Shown: piece after piece, positions 1 to 11,610 of the stretch | Layout of the letters: the number at the start of each line of letters is the position of its first letter | How positions within the stretch are numbered: the first letter of the stretch is position 1 | Assembly (NCBI RefSeq): GCF_029227915.1 | Contig: NC_079875.1 | Coordinates: 23,739,001-23,803,000, forward strand | Origin: Hydractinia symbiolongicarpus | Lineage: Eukaryota; Cnidaria; Hydrozoa; Anthoathecata; Hydractiniidae | DNA: 64,000 nt | Direction: 5' to 3' | The notes under the pieces: model-generated | Seen by the model: the letters and a program-made list of their open reading frames with translations, nothing else | Told to the model about the DNA's origin: nothing | Database searches by the model: none | Translations under genes and position numbers: made by a program

Positions 1-255
1 TTGATAATTCTATCAACGAGGGTCCTGCAAAGGGGGTCCTAGTGCTTTTAAAACTCCTAGTTGAGCTACGAAAGTCGTGCAAGCACAGCAATCCTTCAAC
101 TAGACAACCCCCTAAGGTATCAAATCCTATATACTTATGCTAAGCAGAAAGAGAGATTCATCCTTTTGTAGTCTCTGGCATGACTCAACCGGGGTTTAAA
201 ACCCAAGACCTCCTGCACTGGATGCAAACGCTCTACCACAAGGCTATCAGTCGGT
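1..255 (-). mobile_element. tRNA-derived SINE, copy 1
   Basis: Read on the minus strand, 255 to about 175 looks like a tRNA head: an A-box-like TGGTAGAGCG near 230 and a decayed B box near 195. The body (about 1-150) shares blocks with the element at 3735-4010, including TTGAGCTACG and a tract resembling ACTAGACAAC followed by CCCT, in the same order and orientation. A shared tail behind a tRNA-like head is the hallmark of a SINE family. The element may run off the left edge. It lies in the intron before the first visible ShK exon. Confidence 0.55.
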
Positions 256-480
256 ACAACAACTTTGAAAATATCAACATAGATTCCTGCGATAAAGAAA
301 TAGTTTTTGAATAGCAGAATATTCTTTTTAAAGGTCTTGATCTAGTAGCCATCGACCACTGTTGGAGTATACATAAAGAAATACTTTGCAAAAAGATTTT
401 GATCAATAACTTGTTGTATTAAATAACATAACAGAGGAAAACATAGCTGCACTTTTTTTCTTTCTTTTCGTTTTTTTTAG
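256..480. other. Intron sequence before ShK exon
   Basis: AT-rich sequence ending in a polypyrimidine tract and AG at 479-480, the 3' splice site of the exon that starts at 481. Nothing else is recognised. Confidence 0.5.
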
Positions 481-3112
481 CTCCATGTGAAGATAACCAT
501 GTCGATTGTGAATATTTTAGAAGGCATGAGAAATGTGAACAGCCACTAAAACGCACGACAGAGATCTGTGCAAAGACATGCGGGTTCTGTAAAGCACCTG
601 CACCGCCCAGCTGCTCTTTCTTTGATCGCTATGGACAGAATTGTCCAGGTACGATACTTCTGTATTTTGAAACCTAAAATTTATTCAACGTCCAATGAAA
701 TAAAAAAAGAACGCTGATTATGTACAATAACCAAGCCACCGTTGAGAAGAAATAATGAGTCGGAATAACTCTAAAAGGTCTTATGTTTAATTTTATCCTA
801 ATCCCCTGGCTTATTGGTCCCCAAATTATTCAATATTTTGAATTAGCAAATTAGCCTTGTAGGCTCACAGATTGGTTTTTAGGTAGGGTATGTGAAAGAT
901 AGTGGATTGGGTAGTTTACTTAACCATGTGAAGTGTAAATGAATTTAGTTGTAAAATAACTCGAACAAATGCAGTCCTTTTCTTTCTGGACCAGACCGGG
1001 TAAAAAGACTTTTTGTGCATATTTTCAGTCATAAATAGTACTAAGTGCAACAACTGAGAAACCAATCAGTTTCATTTCCTTTAGATTTACGAGTATATAC
1101 TACAAAGAAACACAATTCCATATCAATGAACTAAAGTAATTTGCACTTTTTCGTGAAGCAATTACCTAAGCAAAACTACCTAAAACAGTCTGGGGAATTT
1201 TTATAGTCGTCACTTGGCCAGAATTCTGCAGCCCAGTAGGCTGTACAGGTTTCAATTTGGTGAGGGCGTGGTCTAGGTAAACAAAGTCAAAAATGTGCTA
1301 GATAATTTTTTAGTAACGCAGGCATTATGGAGCATTCCGTGGCATGAAAATAAAGGGTGTGTATTCATTAAAAATATGTATCGCTCAAGACGTCTGGATC
1401 TAAATAATTCTACGTCCACGAAACGTCGTTCACAATTGCTTGCGGATTCGTAATTCAGCCCTCGTTTCCAATATATCATTTTTGAGCTTGCAACAATGTA
1501 GCCATAAAATGCTTCGAAAATTACAAGTTTAAATATTTGATTGTGACTACGCGATACCTAACTATTTTTTATCACGATTAATTTTGAAATTTTCATGTAA
1601 CTAAAAAATGCTGGGTGTTTGTTTAAGTTATGACAGAGTTACGACATGTTGTAGACTGTGCTAATACTGCGGATAAGTTATACTTTTTGATAATAACATT
1701 TTTTCAGCTCCTTTATACCTTTGGACCTTTATAACGCGTTCAAACTGTCACACGACAACAATTTGCAATTGCTGTTTGTTCGTTCATCAGACCAGCCATA
1801 AAATTTTCAATTGATTTTGGTTCGTTCATCAGACCAGCCATCAAATTTGCCTTTGATTTTTTTCGTTCATCAGGCCAGTCATCAAATTTGCAATTGCTGT
1901 TTTTCGCTCATCAGACCAGCCATCAAATTTGCCATTGATTTTTTTCTTTCATCAGATCATGGTTACTTTCTGAAATATAGTTTTTGTTTATTTTTTTTGC
2001 TCTTTCAGAATGCAAAGACTTGTACCGCTACGTGTGTAAGACATTTTAAGAGGACTGTAATGATATTAACATTGCTGGAGATTTTATGAGGAACTACTGT
2101 CCAAAGACTTGCCATTTGTGCAGCAGTAAGTTGTCATTGTTGTCACGCTTAAGTTGTCACTGTTGCTGATGTTGTTGATGATTCTTTTTCTAACCTTTTA
2201 ATTTAAAATAGAGAAAATGCAAAAAAGTTTAGGCGCGCAAAATACGCTTTAACGAAAAACAATTTGTACACGCGATTTTTTAGACAATTAACATTTATTT
2301 GCAATTACCGAAGATAGATATATACTCAAACTCGGACCACTTTTGAGTGACTTTAATATTAGTTAGAGTGGCATTTCTTATTTAAATGAAATTGTAGAAG
2401 TTTTTTTTCTTCAATTTGTATAATATTATTAAAAAAATCTGAAAAAACATCTCTAGTAAGATTACTGTTTAGGATGTCGAAATAGAATATTTTATTGTCA
2501 GAAATTTTCACAGAAAGAAAATTTCGCGGTTTCGCGTTATTATTGAGAATCGCGAGATTAAACTCCTCAAAATATCCTTTTTTTTGCAAACCGCGAAGAT
2601 GGACTTTGTGATATTTTAAAACTTTAGACCGCAAAAATTTCAACATTATATTTATGACTGGTGTACGCTATAAAATCTTATTATTGACATGGTCAACTGA
2701 GACCGTAGCACCTTGTCATATTTGTAGTCAGCTTAATTTAATTGGTACTGTTGCATGCTTGAACCTTTTATGTCCTATATTGGGCATAGCAGTGCGGACA
2801 ATATATGTTTCAAATATCAAAAACATTGGCATAAATAATACATAGATAAATCTTAATCGATCAATGTCAGCCTATTAGTCTCGTATCCTCAAAAAATTTC
2901 CAAAATTCATTTTTCAGGTAACGTTGTATAAGAAAAGACTTTTGACTATGGTAAGGTTGAACAAAAATTCTATTTTTTTTTCAGATTCATCGTGCGCCGA
3001 CTCTCCTATCAAGGCTTTTGCATGTTTACTTTGGAAGAGGGTTTTGAATTGGTGCGAGATTAAGAAAGATGTTATGCGACATTTTTGCCCAAAGACCTCT
3101 TCCTTTTGTTAG
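481..3112 (+). CDS. ShK-domain (ShKT) protein, 3' part, three modules
   Basis: Three exons, each one ShK-type six-cysteine module: 481-648, 2009-2125 and 2985-3112, all joined at phase 1, with GT at 649 and 2126 and AG before each. Module 1 has the full pattern ending in TCGFC and begins a Pro/Cys linker. Module 2 has all six cysteines but an in-frame TAA at 2047-2049. Module 3 ends PKTSSFC, so its fifth cysteine is Ser, and then TAG at 3110. Such modules cap astacin-type proteases, peroxidases and other secreted proteins in cnidarians and nematodes, and also occur alone as channel-blocking toxins; here they look like the C-terminal tail of a larger secreted protein whose start is left of the window. 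The stop means that the gene is truncated, pseudogenic, or misread at this base. I cannot tell which. Confidence 0.7.
649..2008 (+). other. Intron 1 of ShK gene
   Basis: Starts GTACGA and ends TTTCAG. It contains the 41-bp tandem repeat at 1761-1957. The short ORFs here show no recognisable protein. Confidence 0.55.
1761..1957. repeat. Minisatellite, about 41-bp unit x5
   Basis: Five units of about 41 bp, each with TCGTTCATCAGACCAGCCAT or a close variant (starts near 1780, 1822, 1863, 1904, 1944) followed by an AAATTTGC-rich spacer. The array ends about 50 bp before the 3' splice site of ShK exon 2. Confidence 0.8.
2047..2049 (+). other. In-frame TAA inside ShK module 2
   Basis: In the only frame that gives six correctly spaced cysteines (codons at 2011, 2035, 2056, 2098, 2110, 2119), and in the phase set by both neighbouring introns, codon 2047-2049 is TAA. 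It falls between the second and third cysteines. Confidence 0.75.
2126..2984 (+). other. Intron 2 of ShK gene
   Basis: GTAAGT start and TTTCAG end. It holds AT-rich sequence with several CGCG-type words (2520-2640) but no recognisable gene on either strand. Confidence 0.5.
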
Positions 3113-3734
3113 CAAAAAGATTTCGTGACTTTTGTTAGCAGAAAGACTTCGTGACTTTGGTTAGAAGAAAGATCGCGTGGCTTTCGCCTCTCTCGTTGCC
3201 TCCTTATAGAAAAAAAACATTCATTTGGAAATCCATATTTGATCTTTAGTCCATATTCAACGTAATTTTTATTTATATTTATATTTTATATTATTTTTTA
3301 GTTTGAAACAGGAATTGCTCATTTTTTGTATTGTTTTGCTGTCAGTTTCTATTTCTTTCTTTTAAAAATTACATGCTGTTTATTCTTTTATATATCTAAA
3401 TTTATATCTCTACTAGTAAAATCATTTGAAGTTGACAATGACAACCCAAGCAGTTAGACAACCCAATAAGTTAGAATACCTAATCATTTAAAATACCCAA
3501 GCAGTTAGAATACCCATAGCCACAAGAAAAGAATAGTCTGGGTAATCGGCTATTCTGGGCCGTATCGTAAAGAAACTTCAAAAACTGGGGTGGCAGGAAT
3601 ATAAGGACACCAAAGTTTAAAAAATGGCTGCGGCTGCAGAAAGAGGATTTCCGTTATAATGTAGATAGATGTCCATATTACATGGCTAGCCTCACAAATA
3701 TCGACGGATATACCCTGTCTATTATTTTCAGGAG
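3113..3734. repeat. ShK 3' flank with short 16-18 bp repeats
   Basis: After the ShK stop come two copies of a TTTCGTGACTTT-like word, then at 3440-3510 several copies of AGCAGTTAGAATACCC. The tract continues into CCACAAGAAAAGAATAGTCT (about 3520-3540). The same tandem word and the inverted form of the following tract recur at 7967-8130, so both belong to one repeat family. Confidence 0.55.
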
Positions 3735-4010
3735 GGGCCATGGCTTAGATGGAGAGTCCTAGAGTATTTAATGCTCATTTTGAGCTACGCAGACCCAATT
3801 AGTAGGGCCCGCTCTTTACTAGACAACTCCCTGAAGCATCCAACGGCCCACACAGTGTGCCATCTCCTCAATTTCCCTCACATGCCTTGGGTTAATCCGG
3901 GGCTATGGTAACATTCACTCACCCATGTTGAATCGCCGTCAAGAGTAATCGAGCCCCGGTCTCCTACGCAGAATACGAGAGCTATAACCACTAATCTACG
4001 GCGCCACATA
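3735..4010 (-). mobile_element. tRNA-derived SINE, copy 2
   Basis: On the minus strand, 4010 to about 3935 reads as a good tRNA-like head: A box TTAGTGGTTATAGCTC and B box GGGGCTCGATTACTC (between about 3990 and 3945), correctly spaced. The tail (3740-3850) shares ordered blocks with the element at 1-255 (TTGAGCTACG; CTAGACAAC). This is an RNA polymerase III-type SINE; no structure suggests a working tRNA. Confidence 0.7.
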
Positions 4011-4014
4011 AAGA

Positions 4015-5095
4015 TCATGATGCTACTTTGGAGGCAATAGATGAAGATTTTTTACAAAATAATACTGAGTTTGAAGTGAAACTAACTTCAATAATTGACG
4101 AAATACCCAAAAAAAAGGTCAAGTTTACATTTACCTGTAGTTTGTGTTATAAAGTTTGTGTATCACAAAGGTGGTTCTCGCCACAACACTAAGCACAGTA
4201 AAGAAAAGGAAAGTGATGCAAGTTTGGAAGCTGAACAGGTGCAGAACCTGAATCCGCTGTAATTTAAGAGATATATCGAGATTCCAAAATAAAATTGACA
4301 GGTGATGAATGTTATCCTTCTGAAATCACAAACGAATTCAAGTTTTTTAAAATTGGTTTGGTAGCCTTGACAATGTTTTGCCATCATACAGTCTGGTTAA
4401 GTGTTATCAAACCTTTTGATGTAGATTCTTAAAAGTTTTATCCATTATTTTATAAAAAATATTTTGAACATGGAACACCCCTTTGGATCAAGTCAAAGCC
4501 ACAACTGTACTGTTCTTTTAGGATTTGAGTTAGTAAATCAAGTACTTTCTGTCACTTGTCTAAGTCTGATTTCAAGGATGATGTTCTACAAGTTCTAAAC
4601 AGTAACAATATTCGGCGGTTCTTCTGGCTGGAAAATCTGATGATACAGAAGATATACCAGAGTACAAATTAGTTAATGCTAGGGATCGTGGCGGCCGTCT
4701 ATGAAAAGTCAGAAAAGGGGTAATTTTAATTTTTACAGCTGCCAAGGAATATTTTCGTTCATATACCAATAAAGGGTCAGTAAAATTGAAAGCAAGGAAA
4801 TAGTTTCCTTTTTTATGAAAAATTTTAATGTGAAGTCAAATTTCACGAAAATAGTTAACCTCTCCAAAGTTTCTTTAAATCTTCCAGAAGACCTACTCAT
4901 GCTATATGTCAAAGTGAGAACATTTCTTTTGTGAAAGATATAATGCAGCTTCACAAAATATCGGCCGATACAAAGAGATCAAAATCTCTACACACAGAAT
5001 TAAAGAAGAAATCATCCACCCTGGATCAAAGTCATTGACAGTACTCCAACCACTATCAAAACAGCTATTTTTATAGCTACACACCTACAAAAATT
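4015..5095 (+). pseudogene. Decayed transposase-like gene with zinc finger
   Basis: Coding-like stretches in changing frames. At 4020-4170 an acidic stretch leads to a C-x2-C pair (4136-4147); after a +1 shift near 4170 come the paired histidines of a C2H2-type finger (about 4180-4195). Further stretches at 4290-4480 and 4625-4700 and a motif like VKVRTF at about 4905 recall transposon-derived proteins common in cnidarian genomes. At least four stops or frameshifts break it. The superfamily is not resolved; I infer a DNA transposon because of the finger plus the long acidic/aromatic C-terminal stretches. No inverted ends were found. Confidence 0.45.
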
Positions 5096-5284
5096 ATTAC
5101 CTATGTCATTATTAGTAAGTATATGGTATTATAAACTGCTTTTGTGAATTTTTAGTCTCAGTTCTAATAGAGAATACCAAATTTGGTAGACTATCTTAAG
5201 TGGATAAATTTAAAATAGTGAACTTTTATTAATTTTGACAGTGTACAAATCCGGACTGATCGTTTATATGTACTGTATATTTCG

Positions 5285-5570
5285 TGGTCATCAGGAAAAC
5301 TTCATGTATAGCCTCGAATTTTAAATGACAAACTATTGTCAACATATATTTCAAACTGGGCACTGGAATAAATTTCATCCCACATCCAAACCTTTACTGA
5401 GTCTGGATATATATCTACACTCCAACTCTCTGGAAGCTTTAGTGATTTTACTCGGCCGATGAAGTTGTCAAAGGATTGATAGAATATGTGTTGGTTTTGA
5501 TCAACAGTTATTGGACTGTTTCTTTTCACAGCAATCTTTTCAGCAGAAGGTCTTGGCTTGACTGATGTGC
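5285..5570 (-). pseudogene. Exon-like coding fragment, unknown family
   Basis: On the minus strand an open stretch begins just after an AG at about 5571 and runs to about 5285. It reads as ordinary protein, with KLPESWSVDIYPDSVKVWMW near 5400, and has no stop. It is close to the wrecked transposase-like gene but on the other strand. It could be an exon of another mobile-element protein or of an unrecognised gene. No splice donor or further exon could be assigned. Confidence 0.35.
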
Positions 5571-7263
5571 TAAATAAAAATATAATTTACTGTAAATATA
5601 TATTTTTCCTGTGGTCATATTTTCTGTATACGCATAAATGTTTATAAATAGGTAGCTATATATACGTTTCTGTACAAACAAATATATGATCTCATACATG
5701 GAAGAGGGAATAATTTTTATTGGTAAATTTATAAATCCAGCAATAAAAAATATTCCCTCTAGATTAATAAAAATCTCCGCCAAATTTAATTTTTTTTGTT
5801 ATCTGCCAAATTTTCTTCCCGCCAAAATTTTTGGATTGCAAATATTTGTAATGTACTGTAAAGTAATAAAAAAAGCTGGAAATACAAAATAACAATACCA
5901 GGCTGGACATTAAAAGATAAGACCAACTCAGCCTGGGCATTATATCCATTCAATATTTTTTGAGAAATCCAGCTAGCATTGTTTTTTAGAGTTAAGTCTG
6001 GAAATAATTTTTTCTTATTTTCTTAAGAATCCCCATCTCTCTTGTGCTGAAATGCCGACGTGTTGACATGCAGACAAATAAAAATTTCGGCAATTTTTTG
6101 CCGATATGGAAAAATTTGATTTAAAAGGATTTAGGGCCAAACGATTTATTTCTAGAATGTGTCAAATATCTTTAGATTCTGCTACGAATGCGACCGAAGC
6201 AAAGTTTACGAATTATTAGCATGTGTTGTACAGAAATACTTTAATCACGTCTGTGGTTCTTCGCCCTTTTCGCCTGGTGAGTTGATACGAAATTCACAAA
6301 TCTTGCAAAGGGGCTTAGGCGCGAATTTCCTCATCGAAAGTTTCCCGCCAATGACTAGGAGGGATATTATAGGCGACAAAATAAAGGTTTAAATATGTGA
6401 AAGCGAAGTAAATAAACAGTTATTATTGTATTATAAATTATAATTTGACAAAATGGATTTTATTTTAAATGTCTCACATCCATAATACAAGTTGAAATAT
6501 TTGTTTCTCTCAAAATACCAAGACAAAAAAACCCCTGATAAAAATTACAAAAAATAAATCAAACGTTTGGTACGCTCTGTTGAAAAAAAATCCAATGAAT
6601 ACGTTACGTGTTTGCGTTCATTCATTTTCTGATGTTATATCACAAAAGTTTTAACATAGCATAGGAGAATGAATGCACATTCGGCTCCTATGTGAAAAGT
6701 ACACAGATGCGGCTGTAAAGTTGCAAACAAATGGTAATATTTTAAAGTAGTAAAACTGCAGTAAAATTAGTGATATATATGAAAAACAACATAACGTCGG
6801 CATGAATATATCCAATCGCTGACAAATTACAAAAAAATTAAGTAAAATGTGCAATGTCTATTCCTAATTTATGACGATCTTTAACAAACACCGAGTACGC
6901 TTCGTTATTTTGTTGGACAGTTTGGAGCATTTTGGTTGCGACGTCGCGTCTAGAATTTAACGTCTAATCAACGTTGAAAAGACATCGTGTGCCCACTGGG
7001 TAGTGTTGGAATAGATCCTGGAAGTAGTGTTCTTCTTTTTTCATCTAAATAAAAAACAGGTATAAGAGAGAGCTTTATTAATAGTGTTTCCAATTTTTAC
7101 TTAGCTAAAAATACATGAAATAGCACCTACGTTGTATAAGCTGACTCTGTTGAAAGTGTTTTTTGCATACATTTAAATTACAAATCTGTGCCCTCAACTT
7201 ATTATCAACAACACGATCCTTCATAAACACAGCAATAAGCTTCTGTCTCCAAGATGTGTTGTA
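5571..7263. other. Gene-free stretch
   Basis: AT-rich sequence. The only structure seen is the inverted repeat at 5703-5760. The ORFs here (all under 90 codons) show no family resemblance. Confidence 0.4.
5703..5760. repeat. Inverted repeat (hairpin), about 20-bp arms
   Basis: AGAGGGAATAATTTTTATTG near 5703 is matched in reverse complement by CAATAAAAAATATTCCCTCT ending at 5760, with about 18 nt between. One base differs in arm length. Confidence 0.7.
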
Positions 7264-7780
7264 CAGTAGACGCCCGTTAATTCGAATGCCGCTTAATTCG
7301 AACAAATTACCAAATCCCTTGAGTTTGGCTTAATAAAGTCTTATATTTTGAGCTGCTTAATTCGAACTCCGCTAATTCGAACATTTCGCTAATTCGAACA
7401 ATGTTTTAGTCCCAAAGAAGCATTATGCTCGTTAATTCGAAATTTTGTGTATCGATAAATAAAATCTCACGGGAAAATAAAAAAAAAAACGTTTTCATTT
7501 TTATTCATTTTTATTGCATCAATGGTGGCAAAATTTCTTTCAATTTATCAATTAAATGAAGTTTACAAGGAATTTAGAGGCCTTGCCCATCACCAAGCAA
7601 ACAACGTTAAAAGATTTTTATAAAAAGTTGTAGTAAAGTTATAATAAAGTTATATTTGCACAACACCTTTAAACGTTTATAAAAATTCTTGTTTTTTCTG
7701 AACTTCCGATAATCCGAACATTCGTTAATTCGAACAAATAATTTAGTCCCTTGCGTGTTCGAATTAACTGACGTCTAATG
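7264..7780. mobile_element. pogo/Tigger-like MITE, 517 bp, TA sites
   Basis: Ends are inverted: CAGTAGACGCCCGTTAATTC at the left and, in reverse complement, CATTAGACGTCAGTTAATTC at the right. TA flanks both (7262-7263 and 7781-7782), the Tc1/mariner-pogo target site. The CAGTAGAC start with ATTCGAAC words repeated inside matches the usual look of non-autonomous pogo/Tigger elements. There is no transposase ORF, so it would have been moved by an enzyme from elsewhere. Confidence 0.75.
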
Positions 7781-7782
7781 TA

Positions 7783-8540
7783 CTATCATTTCCTTGTGGA
7801 TTACACAATATTGAGATGCCAGTAGTTCTTCTCGAAGTAGAGCAACCAAAAATCGAACAATTAGCACCAGGCATAGCAAATTACAGCATAAATAAAAAAT
7901 TACTTTAAAAAAATATAAGCTTCGCTAAGGTTTCCCGCTTGTTTTTTAAATTTTGGTGCCCCTAAAAGTAGTCTGGGTACTAGAAAATGTAGGAACCCGA
8001 GTTATTTGCCGGACGCAGAGCGCGTTGGCACGAGTCTCTAGACTATTCTTTTTCTTGTGACTATGGAATACCAAAGCAGTGAGAATACCCAAGCAGTTAG
8101 AATACCAAAGCAATTAGAATACCCAATCAAGTTTTCACGAGGATAGGATCTAAACTTCTGACAAAGTGCTTAAGTCCTAATTTTACCTCTTCTTGTAATT
8201 ATGGAAAAATGATCTTAATCTTTTCAAATATTTTGTCTCCCAAAATTATTTTTCATCGAACTTAATTTGTCAAGAAAATATCAGCAATGTTTACATCAAT
8301 AAGAAAAGTTATTTGTCGAATTTACTTAAAAAATATATTGACAAGCTACTCTTAAATTAACGTGCCAATTGTAAGCAGTAACCAATAGCAACACGTTTTT
8401 AAAAGTCATTATCCACCACCACTGTTAGCTCCATCGTTACGGATATCATTTAAAAATCTAAAATAATATTAAACTATTTTATCTGATTCAAAGTTTACAA
8501 AGTTCATGTGCCTTTCTTTTTAGCTAAATTATTTTTTCTT
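7783..8540. repeat. AT-rich stretch with AGCAGTTAGAATACCC repeats
   Basis: At 8043-8075 the tract GACTATTCTTTTTCTTGTGA is the reverse complement of the tract at about 3520-3540, and is followed by three copies of an AAGCAGTTAGAATACC-like word (8080-8127) in the same orientation as at 3440-3510. Nothing else is recognised. Confidence 0.45.
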
Positions 8541-8547
8541 TTCACAG

Positions 8548-8600
8548 ATTGTCATTGTCGAAGTGGCGAAACGAGAACTTTCTGTTTAAAAAACTAAAGC
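8548..8600 (+). CDS. Possible small terminal exon of ShK gene
   Basis: TTTTCACAG (to 8547) is a good 3' splice site. In phase 1, the phase of the ShK exons, the next 16 codons are cysteine-containing (DCHCRSGETRTFC) and then stop. It could be an alternative last exon of the gene at 481-3112, bypassing the degenerate third module. This rests on phase, a good acceptor and cysteine content only. Confidence 0.2.
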
Positions 8601-11397
8601 ATGTTAAAACCCAGTCTTCACTTTGTTAGGACAAGGTTTTACAGCCTTTTCCCATCCTCGCCTTTAAGACCTTTCTAAATGCTTTTTATTGTTGTGTTCA
8701 CACGTTCTTCTTTAAATTCTGGCGCAAATATAGAACTTAAAGCGTTTCTATAAAGGGTGTCAAATTTTACTGAAAACACTTGTTAAACTTGTACCCAGTT
8801 CTGTTTATTTCTCAAGAGCCTTTAAATTTGCGCTGCAGTGAAAGATGTTAGACTCGGGCTTTGATATAGGTTAACATACTCAAGAGGGCCTATGTTTCCA
8901 TACATCCTTTCTAAAAACACGGCTGTACTTCAACTTGGAGTCCTGGATTCGTTTACAAAACAGAAAAGCTCCTCCGTGTGTAGTGGAACATCTTTCTTTA
9001 AGAAGACATCCCGTAAACACTCTGCGACGGAGAGTGCAAACACACTAAATATTTTTTATTACACTTTAATGAAGAGAAAAGGAAGATTGGCATGAATATT
9101 TCACGAAGTTGGTTGCAGACTTCGATGGAGAATACTCACGAAACTCAAACAATAGATAAAAAAGTTAGCCGCCAGATCTAATGAATGCCGTCTGTAATTT
9201 ATTTTTCGATTTCAAAAAAAATGAGAGAAAAGGTTTGTTTTTATTTTTGTTTTATTTAAAACATTTTTTTTTTACTTTTTTAATTTCTAATGCATAAATG
9301 TTAGCTACTTACTTACGAAGCAGTTTTTTTTAACTTCTCATTGCTGGCAATATTTCTATGACACTTCAAACAGATTAGAAGTATGTTCAAAATGGTTTAT
9401 TTCATTTTTTTACTTGTTAAGCAGATCTTTTTAACTTTCTTTAACATTCACAACTTGAAGTATTTGAAACTAAAGTTGTTTTATGTGGGTGATTGCTATA
9501 GAAACACCTTGTTTAAATTCATGCTAGAGCATCTCTATCTTATATAATAATACCTGTACTTGCGCGTGTGCTTTGTTATAGACCTCCTGCATAATAATTT
9601 AATTACTTTATGTTAACTTTGATGCACAAAATACTGACCCGGGAATTATGTAACACAACTAATGCTTCTTCCAGCTCAAATTGCTACCATGGGCGTTCCA
9701 TGCAAATAAGATTTACTATAAATTTTTTTTAAGTATTTTAAGACTTTATTTATTGGTTTATTTTTAATAGCATCTGTAATTAAAACAGATTTAAATTCGT
9801 TCTCTGTGATTAATGTAAAACAAATTGTGTTCGTTGCTGTGATTTCAATAAAAAATAGCTATCATGCTTCTAGTGTCGATGAAAAAAAAAAGTCAGTAAA
9901 AACTTAAATTTTCGCAATGTAATTTTTAACCGACTTTTTTTGACTAACAACACTTTTTGACTAACACACACCGATTTTCTATTAGACTGACTAATTTAAA
10001 TTCCGTATACGATTCTGATACATCAATAAATTCTAGGTGTAACTCTATCTTTACCCGTAAACGAAATGAGTCATCCTAACATGATAACCGCTTTGGGCCA
10101 GAAAATTAAACTATTTCCGATTAAGCTCTAAAATTTTGCGCTTGAACTTATACATATTAACTGCGACGTTCTGCGAATCTTCTTGAAGTAATGATTCCAT
10201 CTTTTAACAGCGAAAGAAGCAAGGAGAAGTTGTCAGTTGTTTGATGTCAAAAAGGCGGGAAAATTAGCCAATCAGGTTTAGGCACGGAAAATAAAAAAAG
10301 CGCAGAGTTTATTTAATTTATGTGTTACGTTGTATATTGCATGGTGTTTGTTTCAAACAGATTTTTCAACCCAAGTTAAAAGTTCTTACTTTGTATTTAC
10401 CTCGGTACAAATTCAAGAAGAATTTTAAATGTTGAGAAACTAGCGGAAATTGAACATTTTTATTGGGGCAATATTAGCTGTAATTTTTTTATAAACCTTA
10501 GTGGTTCATTCAAAATCGTTTCAATCGCATGCTTTATTTAAAAGTGTTGCATCATATAGTCATTTAATTAATTTTTGAGTTTAACCGTGGATAGTCGGGT
10601 CAGTGAAACCATTCCCATCGAAGAAAAAAGGATTTCTCGATAATGATCACGTGAGTAAACAATAATAGATGCCACCAATAAAAAAGCGCGTTCATCGCCG
10701 CTTTCAATGCAGCGAATTTTTTTTCCACCTTATTTTTTTAATTTCTCGGTGTCTTGGATTATTTATAGTCCTTCTATTTAACATAAGTAATATATATATT
10801 TCCCGCTACATTTACCCCAATAAAGTTTTCTTCGATATATTGTCTACTTTCTAATTTATTAACCTCTATGGAGAAATCTCGTTTTGACTACTTTTGCTGC
10901 AAAATATTATGTATAATTAATATAACCCCAGTGAAATGATAGTACCACGCGCATAGGATTGTTTTTGGAATGTTATAACAAACTAATTAAATACATACCA
11001 AAACATATTTTCATTCTTAATAAGGTTCATTCAACCACAATTTTTAATAATATATATATAACAATGACTTCACTACATTTTCTTACGACACAACAGGCGT
11101 TTCGATGATATTGAGATCATAGCTGCTCGTGTGCTCCTCTCTTTTTCAATATTTCACAAAGTGACAACTAGAACAGTAACAGGATAGTCTTTGAAGCACC
11201 CCGCACCCCAATCATTTAACCTTATCTAAAAATTACTAAAGGTCTCTTACACAAAGCTATCTAGTCCACCTATCTCTGTTCCCTCTTTTCCTCGTAAAAC
11301 AGTTTTTTAGCTGTAAAATGAGAGAGGGTTTTTATTTAAGAGGGTTAATCTTCCAAAGTTAAAGAAGTCTTTCTTATCAAAAAAACGAAAAAAGTTA
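8601..11397. other. Gene-free stretch
   Basis: AT-rich non-coding sequence. No ORF with family resemblance, no RNA gene and no repeat of note seen. Confidence 0.4.
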
Positions 11398-11610
11398 TGA
11401 CTTTAAATAACGTTATAAACACCTTGCGCTGCAAATTAAACGAAAAAAGGTATGGGTTCAAGGTTGGGAGGATGTCTGCTTGCCATTGTAATTATGACGT
11501 TAGATAACGTTATAAAAAACACCTTGCGCTGCAAATTAAACGAAAAAAGGTATGGGTTCAAGGTTGAGGGGATGTCTGTTTACCATTGCAGTTATAACGT
11601 TAAATAACGA
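11398..11610. repeat. Direct tandem duplication, about 100-bp unit x2
   Basis: ACCTTGCGCTGCAAATTAAA at 11421 recurs at 11521. The match continues through GGTATGGGTTCAAGGTTG and GGATGTCTG to an ATAACGTTA-type border, with a few differences. Part of a third copy of the border lies at the right. Confidence 0.85.

Noticed and set aside
180-255. Functional tRNA gene
   Set aside because: The B box is decayed, no cloverleaf can be drawn with confidence, and the body continues into a SINE tail.
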